Shown: positions 14,646 through 25,206 of the stretch, piece by piece
How positions within the stretch are numbered: the first letter of the stretch is position 1
Layout of the letters: each line of letters starts with the position of its first letter
The notes under the pieces: model-generated
Databases searched by the model: none
What the model saw: the letters and a program-made list of their open reading frames with translations, nothing else
What the model was told of the DNA's origin: nothing
Source of the DNA: Cucumis sativus
Taxonomy: Eukaryota; Streptophyta; Magnoliopsida; Cucurbitales; Cucurbitaceae
Direction: 5' to 3'
DNA length: 64,000 nt
Assembly (NCBI RefSeq): GCF_000004075.3
Contig: NC_026657.2
Span: 9,982,001-10,046,000 of the forward strand
Translations under genes and position numbers: made by a program

Positions 14646-16379
14646 TTTTTAAAATTATCCATCTTCTAAAATAGTTATTGATTTATTCGATACCATTTTT
14701 CACATCCACTTAAATTTGATGGTTGGTGGGTAGTGTTGAAGCATTTAATGAGAGAAAAAAATATCAAATACTCATACTATTTTGTGGTCATAGACAATTT
14801 CATAAAATTCAACTTTCAACCATAATAAAATGAATATCCATTTTCTTTCTAACCTATTTGACTAAAAAATTCAAATATTTAATTAAAAACATGAAATCAA
14901 AGAAAATAAACTCAATTTAAAAAAAAATGATAGTTTCAAACAAACTTAATTGTGTGGATACTTATATTTTAGTTTAGGGTTATTTTAAGGAATATTAAAA
15001 TTTACTGTCAAACTAATTCTTAATTTGAACCTCTAATTGTTTACTAGAGTTATACTTAATTTTAATTTGTAAATCTTCATAAAAAAAAATACATTATTTG
15101 TATTGTTTTATTTATCTATTTTTGACAAAGCCATTTATTTCTTAAAATTAAAAGAGCTAAATGTAAGCATAAAAATTAGAAAAAGAAGTCAACTACTCAC
15201 ATATAAGGAAACAAGTTAATTCTTTGAAGCAAATAAATTTAATAATTTCCATTTTCATGTTTAATTACAACACATAAGTTATTAAATTTCTTTGGCCCTA
15301 AGTATGTACCTTATAAAATAGAAGTGGTTTCACAAAATTTATTTATTTGTGTTTCTTTGTTGAGTATAAAAGATCATAAATAAGAGAGTAAGAATCCAAT
15401 CCAACGACTTAGAATTAAATGTAAAGAGAATACCAATAACGGTAAATATGTTTTGGATGTCAATTCTTGAACATCCCATACTTAACCAATTAAATCCACA
15501 TTCATATAATTTGTAATAGAAAGTGGTAATATCTAATTCTGTTTACAATCTTAAAAACCAAACAAATGAAGAGGGTCCAAGTTCATGAATTATTGGCATC
15601 TCCTTGTCAAATTATAGGCTAAAAAACATACAGATTGGTCCAGAAATGGCCTTTTTCTTCCCCCTCCCCTACCTCTTTCAATCATTATTTTGTAAAAAAA
15701 CTCAATCTTGATTTGGTACCAAACCAATACATTATTTTTGGTATGTAGTTTAGTATTCTACCCCTCTCCTTGTCTCTTCTTAGGCAAAGGGTCTTTTTCT
15801 TTTTCTTTTTTTTTACAGACATTTTGTAAACTGTAAATGGTGATGTACAAAGACATAAAGTTGAAAGCTTGATTAGTTTAAACAAAAATCTGAGTCAAGG
15901 GAGAAAATGGGGGGGAAACACAAAACCCAATGTGTTAAAGATGGCAAAGGAGGTTAAGGAATGGCACTTTATTTTTTGTTTGTGAAATTACTGTACCTTC
16001 TCTCCCAAACATTCTTTAGCTCACAAAAGAAGAAAACAAAAACAAGAAACAGAAAACAAAACAAAAAACAATTTAGTACTAATAATAATATACACATTGC
16101 ACTTTATCTTTATTGCATCTTTAGATTGCTTTTACTTTGATGGTAGACCAAAACAGGGCCGGGAAGAAGAAGGAATGGGGAATGGTTTTTTTTTTTTCTT
16201 CTTTCAATTTATTATTATTATTATTATTTGTGCGGTAGATCTCAGGGGCTGAAGCTGCCCCTTTTTTCTTCATGGCTTTGCTGACCAAAATGGGCAGCCT
16301 TTGGTATTGTGTGTTTCTCTGTGAGAAAGGGTAAAAAAGAAAGGCTCAATAAACGACATGGCCGTTGCTTCATCATGTT

Positions 16380-16970
16380 GAGTCTGTCTTAACTTAGAAT
16401 TAAAAAGGAAAAGGAGGGAGAAGGGAGAGACCCTTAACACTGACTCACTCTCACTCTCTCTTCTCTTTCTTTCTTTCTTTCTTTCTCTCTGCACTTTATA
16501 CTGTTCAAATTCGATACTTTGCTGTTTTTACAGAGAACGAGGCCCCTTTGGCTGCATAGCACAGAGAAAGAGAAGCTCTATGAGCTTTATATCTCTCTAA
16601 AACTTTCTCTCTCCCCTTCTATCTGCTTATCTTATGTTTGCCTTCTGCATTGTCTTCTTCTACTTCAGAATCTCTCCCCATTTCCTCTTCATTCTCATTC
16701 ATCACAAGTTTTACCCTTTTCTTTTGGGTTTCTCCTGCTTAGTAAGAGGAAAGGAATTTTGGGTTTGATCTTCCTAAGTATTTGGAGAAGTGGGTGTGTT
16801 TGGTTTGGTTTGGATTGTGGGAGAACTCTTAAGTTCTTGGTTGGAGAATCCTTTTGCCTTGCCCATTTTATTTGGTTTCCATGGGTGTTTTGAGGATTTG
16901 AAGCAAAACCCTCAAATTCTGTGTGGGGGGAAAGAGTAGTTGTGGAGCTGTATGAAGTAGTGGTGGAACA
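16380..16970 (+). promoter_or_regulatory. CT-rich leader and promoter region of the 5-phosphatase gene
   Basis: A strongly CT-rich stretch (TTTCTTTC and CTCTCT runs, 16440-16720), typical of plant core promoters and 5' leaders, precedes the start codon at 16971. A TTTATA sequence lies near 16495. Immediately before the main start is a three-codon open frame, ATG AAG TAG, at 16952-16960, ending ten bases before the start. If the leader begins upstream of about 16519, it also contains a 124-codon frame. The transcription start is not fixed by sequence. Confidence 0.45.
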
Positions 16971-19882
16971 ATGAGAGATGAAAATTCTAAGAAAAGCAAG
17001 GTGGTTCTTCAATTTTCTTTGAAAACCCATCTGGAATATTGTTTCAAAATCTTCTCTTGTTTTTTATTTTCTGCGAAAGGAAAATGGGAATCTGATTGTT
17101 CTTTGGTTTGCCTTTTTTGGTTTTGAAGCTCTCATGGTCCAAGAAAATGGTCAGAAAGTGGTTCAATATTAGGTGTAAAAGCGAGGATTTTCAAGCGGAC
17201 GATGTTGCTTATAGAGGTAGCTCTTTGAATTTCTTGCTTCATGAATTGGATGGTAGAAATCCCATCTCTTTTATGCTTTTCCCACATGCCTAAATCTGAA
17301 GCTCCAGAATTTGGTTTTATAAAACGCTTGAAATCTTTCATTTTCTGTTTACGGGTCAAATCTTCATGAAGTTCTTTTCCATCCATTGATTACATGCTTT
17401 CTTCTACAGGAGGTGAAATGGATTACAGAAGCAGCAGCTTTTCAGAGAGGGAACCATGCACCATCAAGAAAAGCAAAACAGGTTCATAAACACAGCCCAC
17501 TTCATCTCAGTTTTTGAGAATTTGACTCTGAGAAAACTGTTTATCAAAATTTGGCTCTTCTTCTTGTTCCTGAGATTTTGATCCATCTTCTCATCAATGC
17601 ACAGAGAAATTTAGCAAAAATGGCGAGCAAGGGCGGCGAGGGAAGATGAATCTTGACCATCCTCGTATTATTGATGTGCAGAACTATAGGTAGAGAATTA
17701 AGGATATATCTCTGTCTTGAGATAGATTTTCTGCTTTTCTAGCATTTTGGATGGTTTTGATTTGTTAACTGAGAGATTTTGTCTTCAGCATTTTTGTTGC
17801 TACATGGAACGTGGCTGGAAGATCTCCTCCTAGCAATCTAAATCTGGACGATTGGCTTCAATCCTCACCCCCTGCAGATATTTATGTTCTTGGGTAATAA
17901 TTATGATAAACTTTTCCCCGTCTTTTACTCAGTTTGGATTAGGGAATATTGTTGGTAAGTTTCTTTTGTTCTGTCTTTCAGATTTCAGGAGATAGTGCCA
18001 TTAAATGCTGGTAATATACTGGGTGCAGAAGACAATGGCCCTGCTAAAAAATGGCAGGCTCTCATTCGAAAAACTCTAAACAATCTTCCAGGAACGAGTG
18101 GTGTTAATTCATGTTATACCCCTTCTCCGATTCCGAAACCCATCGTGGAATTAAATGCAGATTTTGAGGGGTCTGCTAGGCAGAAGAATTCATCTTTCTT
18201 CCATCGCCGATCATTTCAAACTACTAACAGCTGGCGAATGGATGATCCTTCAATACCACAGCCACGACTCGATCGAAGGTTCAGTGTATGCGACCGTGTT
18301 ATCTTCGGTCATCGGTCAAGTGATTTTGATCCTAACTTCAGATGGGGTCACAGGCCAAGTGATTACTGCAGACCAAGTGACTACTCAAGGCCAAGTGACT
18401 ATTCCAGGTCCAGTGACTTTTGCAGGCCAAGTGACTACTCTAGGCCAAGCGACTTTTGCAGGCCGAGTGACTACTCGAGGCCTAGCGACTGCTCACGATG
18501 GGGATCATCAGACGATGATAATGTTCCGTGGGAGTCACCAAGCACTGTTTTATTTTCACCAATGTCCCATGGTGGTTCTTCATCACAGGATGGTGGATAT
18601 AGAATGCCAGGAAATTCAAGATATTGCTTAGTTGCAAGCAAACAAATGGTTGGGATATTTCTCACAATATGGGTAAAAAGTGACTTGAGGGATCATGTGC
18701 GAAACATGAAAGTTTCTTGTGTTGGTAGAGGATTGATGGGCTACCTTGGGAATAAGGTATCAATTGTTGGATATTAATAACAAATCCATTTCTTGAAGTT
18801 TTTTAGTTAATTGTACGTAATAAAGTTTTGATCAACTGCAGGGATCAATTTCTGTCAGCATGTCTTTGCATCAGACAAGCTTTTGCTTCATTTGTACTCA
18901 CTTAACATCTGGAGAGAAAGAAGGCGATGAGCTTAGAAGAAACTCAGATGTAATGGAGATTCTTAAGAAGACAAGGTTCCCACGAGTTCACGGTGCAAGC
19001 AGCGACGAGAAATCCCCAGAAACAATCCTTGAGCACGAGTAAGATGTTTTTTTTTGTCTTCACCTATCACGAAATTGGAGCTCAGGGACATCCGCAACCA
19101 AACTTAGTTAGAGGGCTTTTAATTTTCATTTGATTCTGATCATCTTAAGCTATTGTGCAGTCGCGTTATTTGGCTTGGGGATTTAAACTATCGGATCGCT
19201 CTTTCATACCGTTCTGCCAAGGCTCTCGTAGAGATGCAAAACTGGAGGGCATTGCTTGAGAAGGATCAGGTATGATTACATAACTTCGGAACCAAATTTG
19301 CATGCATGTTTTTACTTGTAGTTATTTAGTGAACGAGAAGCTTTCAGCCAAGCATTAACCAACTATTATCCTATGCAGTTACGAATCGAACAAAGACGTG
19401 GGCGTGTATTTTCCGGATGGAATGAAGGAAAGATTTATTTTCCTCCCACATACAAGTATTCGACAAATTCAGACCGATATGCAGGGGAAGGTGCTCACCC
19501 AAAAGAGAAACGTCGTAAACCCGCTTGGTATGTCCATCTCGCAAGTCATCCTATTTAACCTTAATTCATTGTTGCATTAGCAATGTAGGATTATTAAGTG
19601 ATCACAAGAATTTCTCTCTATTAATACAGCGTGCTGATTTAAGTATTCTGTTTATGAAGGTGTGATCGGATATTGTGGCATGGAGAAGGCCTCCATCAGT
19701 TATCATACGTCCGTGGAGAGTCTAGGTTTTCAGATCATAGACCGGTTTATGGAGTGTTTTGGGCTGAGGTTGAGTCAAGCCGAGGGAGATTGAAGAAAAG
19801 CATGAGTTATTCGAGCTCCAGGATTGAGGTCGAGGAGCTTCTCCCTTACGCACATGGATACACTGAACTCAACTTTTTCTGA
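16971..19882 (+). CDS. Type I inositol polyphosphate 5-phosphatase (10 exons, 610 aa)
   Basis: Removes the 5-phosphate from soluble inositol phosphates and, in some members, phosphoinositides, so it dampens Ins(1,4,5)P3 signalling. Exons: 16971-17000, 17129-17216, 17410-17481, 17605-17689, 17789-17893, 17982-18756, 18842-19038, 19161-19269, 19379-19527, 19660-19882. Every junction is GT-AG and the total is 1833 bases. Signature blocks: TWNVAG near residue 98, [12 protein letters not shown] near 127, WLGDLNYRI near 454 and [14 protein letters not shown] near 535, followed by [14 protein letters not shown]. The basic N-terminus ([15 protein letters not shown]) is usual for plant type I enzymes. 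The long exon 6 carries eight RPSDY-type hexapeptide repeats (18352-18495) inserted in the catalytic domain. The layout resembles Arabidopsis IP5P2-like proteins; the exact orthologue is not claimed. The catalytic blocks are intact and no break is seen. Confidence 0.93.
18352..18495 (+). repeat. Eight 18-base coding repeats (RPSDYx) in the 5-phosphatase
   Basis: Eight consecutive 18-base units, each starting AGG/AGA and encoding R-P/S-S-D-Y/F/C-C/S, lie in exon 6 at about residues 251-298. They are preceded by related single units ([15 protein letters not shown]) and followed by RWGSSDDD. Ser-Asp-Tyr arrays of this kind occur in the same place in plant type I 5-phosphatases, so the feature belongs to the family. 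The unit number is likely to vary. Confidence 0.85.
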
Positions 19883-22800
19883 TAGTGAGATCATATGGCT
19901 CCACAATCCAGCCATAAATAGAGTGAGGCCTGTGGAAGAACTTAAACGTAAGCTATCCCCCATTTCACCAACCTTTATAGCTCAAGCCACTCTGCCCTAT
20001 CTTTTTTTGGCTGACCCGAAACTTTGTATATCATAATCCTAGAAAATTTTCCAATAAGGTTCCTCCCCCAAAGTGAATGATGTCTTGCGGCAATCAGTTA
20101 CAAACTAGATTAGGACTTGTTTTGAGTCTCCTTTTCAAAACTTTGCTCCACTCTTCCATAATTCAACCCTCAAGAAAGTTATCTGATTTGATTGCCAAAT
20201 CTGGTCCCAGATGGTGGTGGAGCTCATCCTTGAAGGCTGATGGAGACATTTCATAGCCCATAGTCCAAAAAAGTATGCTTCTTGCCCTTACTTTTCTTTT
20301 CTCCTCATTCTTTCTTTGAAATATTTTTCTCGTTTCTGTTGTGGGGTCTCAATTTGTTTGTCTCATATTGCTTTTGCTCTTTTATCAGGTCCTCATTCTG
20401 AATTCCCTTTAGGTTAGCTAATTTCACTGACCTTCTTTCCCAACACATTATGCCTTTGGTCATCATATCTTGTTAGCTGCTACTGCCTCCTGAGTTTACT
20501 CACTTTTAGTACAACCTGCATAATTCGGTCTCCTAATCGACGACGCTTAGCTTTCAGGTAATGATTGTTACACCCATTAAGCCATTCCCACAGGATCTGC
20601 TGTTTACTTCTGTACTTAATCAATAATTGTGGCTTCTTCATGCTCTAATCATGAAAAGCTTCTTGCTTTTGCAGGATTGGATAAACTCGTCCAGTAAAGC
20701 AACGCCATGTGGATTGACTAATATTTTTGCCCTCTTTTTAATTTTTTTCTTCCCTTCATTTCTTGATTCTTTTTCTGTCTAGGAATACACATTGTTTGCT
20801 AAATACAAGTGAAAGGTAGTCAAATGAATGATTTGTAGCACTCTTTTTTCCCTTTTCTTTTTTCATTTTCCTCAAATCCAAAAAGAGCAAAAAATCAGTG
20901 GATGTATGATAGTCATTACCATAGTGAAAGAGGTGAAAACCCCCCCCAAAAAAAGAAGAAAAAGTTAATGAAAAAGATTTATTTATTACAGTATGAAAAT
21001 TCTGAATTCTCCCCCTTCTCTCCTGCTGCATTTCATTACTTTTACTCTAAAAAGTTGGGTTTGTTGATTGTTTTCAGGCATGACATCTTCTTCTTTTCAC
21101 CCTTCCCATTTTTATAAGAATAAAGAATGATATATATATTTTTTTCATTACAAGCCAGCCTGTGATGGCAATGCAAATGAACAAAACTAGAAAAGAAAGC
21201 AGGAGACAAAGTTGCAGGTTTTGGCAGTAATGGAAACCAAGATTCAGAAAAGAGCTTTTCTTTTGGTTTTTTTAATACCCTCAAAATTCCTTCCCACTGG
21301 TTGGCTTAAAGGCAAAAGAAAGAAAAAGAAAAAAAAACAAGGAATTGTAATAATAACTAATCAATCTCTCAATTTGACACCACCAGGCCAATTTTAAAAG
21401 CAGAATTGTCTGTCTTTGTCTATGGGATCCACAAAACAAGGACACTGCTAAACATCCAAATGCTGCCATTTCTTGCAGTATTGTATTATGATTTTGTCAA
21501 AACATGCTCATCTTTAGCTTGTGGAGCATGGAAAAGTTGGATACAAAAGGGTAAACCCACATCATTTAAGGTTCAGTCAGAGTGGGAGGTCAAACTTGTA
21601 AAATTCTGTCATCAAGGCCTGAAAGAAGGATGAAAACTACATTGAATTCACAGAAACTCAATGTTGAATTTTCTTACTTGGTTTGAAACACCATTCTAGT
21701 TTCGGTTTCGCTCAATGTTGGATCGAGTTGTAAACTTGTTTGGAAAATAGTTTTCTGTTTTTGTTCTGGTTGTTACGTTATGAACAAATGACTTGAGTGA
21801 TTCTGATAGGAATAGAAAAATTTCCTATAATGGCTAATTTAAAAGGCTGCCATTATGGAAATAGCCCCCACAAAATGTGCCTTGAAAATAGATGTTTGGG
21901 CTGGACATTGAAAGTTGATTGGAGTTGTGGCTTATCCATCTGTGGTCCTTTGTGATTTATTGCTTTGAAGAGCTTTATGATTATAGGAATCCATATAGGG
22001 TAAGGCCTTTCAGCCTTTCATAAAGTCCAATAATCAAATTAAACTACCAGTCATTTACTTAAAAAGAAGCTAATAGTCATTTTGAAGATTATAATTAAAA
22101 ACTATTCAGTATCAAATATTGTTATTTATAGTTAAAGAAAAAAAGTTAAGGGTATATGTAGTATGCCTTCACTAGGAAAGACATGCACAAGTTTTCTTAG
22201 TCACTTTACTAAGATTCTCATAATTAAAATTAATCCACAACTAACTAAGCTAAAATACTTTAATCACAACCTCCAGTCTAAGACTAAAGTTAACCTAAGT
22301 TCAAGTAAGTAGAGAGTTTGCTAGATTGAAAAGTACCATAAAGAACTTAATCTAGGTAATATACTTGGTAGCTCTACCTAGTTGGAATCGAGACGGTAAA
22401 GCAACAATATAGCTAAAGTACCTTTAACTTTTGGAAAACTTGACTAGCTAGTTTAGCTAAGGTAGGCAAGCCTAGAAGCCTAAAATAATTAGGAGATTGA
22501 ACACAAAATAAACTTTAACTTTTATTTTGATTGACCACTATATTAATATCTTCTATTGTTAGGTTGTAGATTTGAGTTCAATTTGAAGTCCAAATGTTAT
22601 TGTTTCAGTTTTAAAAAATGTTATTATATATGATATTTAACCACAAAAGAAACCTTATGAATCATATCATATTTACATATTTATGAATATTTGTCGTTAC
22701 CATTTAGTTTAATCATGAGATAAAAACTTATGATTTACGTCATATGATCTTTAGCTGACTAAACCTAAGTATGGCTATGAGTTAACTAATTTGGGTTGTT

Positions 22801-25140
22801 GACGAGTGGACCTCGCTTTAGCCTGTAGCTATTGGGTTGTCCTTCACTCTAGCTTGGTCTTTGCATTAGGCCTCCGTAGTCTTTTAGACTTAAAAAATGT
22901 CTAATTCTTTATTTTATATTTTCTATTATAAATTAAAAGAAAAGATTTGACAATATTGGAAATTACCAATATATCTAAATGATGATATATATCCTCCCTA
23001 ACAAAATAATAATAAATAATAATAATTATAGTATGCAAAAGTCGAAACTAGAATTTTGTAACTTTTTTTTAGAGACTGGGAGAGGCAAAAATTTAATAAC
23101 AATACAATATTATTAAACATATATTGTAATTTAACACTTTAAAATTAATATTAAAATACAAAAATCGATGATGTGAGGAGAACGCGTGACCCCTTCCTTA
23201 ATAAATTTGTTCCTGCTTTCAATCTCATCCCATCTATTAATTAATTATTATTATAAATAATTTTCAAATAAATCAGATTTACTATTAAATATCTAACTAT
23301 TTATTTGTTTAAAATGGAAACATTTTTAAAAATAATAAAATAAATTAAAATATTTACGAGTTATAACAAAATTTTGGATTCTATTAACGGTAATGTTTTA
23401 TTTGATATGACTATCAATTATAGAATGTTATAAATATTTTATAAAATCTAATATCTTTTAAAAAATTCCTTTAAAATAAGACTAATTACATTGTCAATTC
23501 TATTATTAACTTATTACCCAAAATTTTAATTTGTTTTTATTATTTATTAAGTTCAATAGTTAAGAAATAGAAAGACTTAGTGATTGGTATATAAGACAAT
23601 ATACTATCTAAACTTTTACATCTATAATGGGGTTTATTTAAAAATAATAATGATAATATATTATTTACACTTCATATAAAAAAAAAATTATTAGTGAATA
23701 TTTGATCTATTTTCCTCTTTTTGACCATTTTTCTATATATTATATAATCATGAAATCATATATCTTATCTTGAAAATTGAAAAGAAAAAAAATATATTAA
23801 ATCTAACTTGACATGTTTATCATCAAAATGTAACTTATTTTTTTTAACCTTTGAGTTTTAGTAAAATAAATAAGTACTTAATTGAATATTATGTTTATAG
23901 TTTATTTATTTGTATTTTCAACCATCATTTCTAAAATTATATAGTTTACTCTATTCTAAAAACATCTCTAGTTTTGTAAAAATAAAGTATTTAGTTGATG
24001 AAAAAGTATGCTATAAAATTAAAAAAGGAGTCGATAAAAAAAAGAGCAAACCAACCATATGTTTGCGAGAAAGCGAACCATTGTGTGAAGTAGAAAACCT
24101 CCACTACATTTGTGCGGCGTTTGACCTCGAACACTAATAGGATCGAGTTAATTTCATTAGTGGATCCAAGCACGTGTAGTTAAAATAATAGATGAACACA
24201 CAACAAGCATAATTTTTCTATCATATCTAATCTTATGGATCAACCTCCATGTCTTCTTAATCAAAATATTCGATCGACCTTCATGATATTTATTCATATT
24301 TCGATGAGTAGATCTCTTTAGCTCTTATGATTGGCCTCATCAGTTAGTCTCCGTACGAAGCTAAATAATTTATTTTTATAGAACGATGTTTTAGATCATA
24401 GTTATCCAAGCAAGATACTTTAACCATGTTTGATTTGATGTATGGTAATTGGAGACAACACTTACCTGAAAGAAGTTTGTAATAAAGATTGAAGGGGGTG
24501 TTTATTTAGAAAATACCAAAGGATCTTAGTTGTTAAGGATTGTAGTAACGTTGTTAATTGAAGTATTCCTAATAAACCACATAAGATACTCTCAATCACT
24601 GTGTACCAAATAGTAATAAATTAAATATCAAATTCTTCAAAGATAACCATCTCACAAATCGATCCTCATTACTCACTCTCCTCGAGATGATGAAGACCAA
24701 GTTGGCCAATATTTTATAAACTTATAATTCCCACTAACGTATATGAAATATATATCCACTATGCCAACCTTTTTTCTTTTGTTTGATTCGCACATGAAGG
24801 AAGGTAGCCCTGTTTTCGAACCAAATACCTTATGAATAGAGAAGCCATTTTGCATGCAATCTAACACGTTGCCATTGAGGTGTCTAACAAAAGCCTCTCC
24901 CCATCGCCGCGTCGTCTCCCCCAATCTCTTTAATTGTCTCCTTGCTCCACATCAGGTTCTACACTCTCCATTTTAACAAATATTTGCAGCTGTATCTGTT
25001 GTTTTTCTTGTACTATTCATTGTTGGCGTCTTTTCACCACATCTAATCTTCTCCATGCATATATGCCACATCTATCTCTGCCAAATTGGACACTCGGCAA
25101 TCAACATGTTACCTTAATTTCACTACTTTGCTGTACATGA
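19883..25140. other. Spacer after the 5-phosphatase gene
   Basis: The first several hundred bases are probably 3' untranslated sequence. A GT-rich donor-like site near 20557 and a TTTTGCAG acceptor-like site near 20675 suggest a possible spliced 3' end, but this is unproven. From about 22000 to 24900 the DNA is AT-rich, with poly-A and poly-T runs and no gene-like frame. The last 300 bases are the promoter of the storage-protein gene, listed separately. Confidence 0.5.
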
Positions 25141-25160
25141 AATTTTAAGTACTATAAGTA
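24851..25160 (+). promoter_or_regulatory. Seed-type promoter of the vicilin gene (RY motifs, TATA box)
   Basis: Two RY elements are visible: TGCATGCA at 24851-24858 and CATGCAT at 25054-25060. TATAAGTA at 25153-25160 lies 47 bases before the start codon and is a good TATA box. An ACACGTTG sequence with an ACGT core is near 24864. CATGCA motifs bind B3 factors of the FUS3/ABI3 class in seed storage genes, which fits embryo-specific expression. The motif match is direct; function is inferred. Confidence 0.6.
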
Positions 25161-25206
25161 GGGATTGAGGAAGTGGCATTGAAGGGCATCTCTCGGGTCT
25201 CAAAAC

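Larger units (their letters stand above)
1..16500. other. Long gene-poor AT-rich stretch
   Basis: I find no convincing gene in these 16.5 kb. The open frames are short, mostly low-complexity (poly-Lys, poly-Phe, Ser/Leu-rich), and none resembles a family I recognise. The stretch holds simple repeats (GGAAA units near 1500, AAG units near 4622, TA runs near 6590 and 13018, GAGA near 5788), fragments of small inverted-repeat elements (listed separately), and three GC-richer islands near 1350, 6350 and 13240. Positions 480-590 contain three GGCCCA motifs and may derive from a promoter or a decayed repeat, but I cannot decide which. Non-coding RNAs cannot be excluded. Confidence 0.6.
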
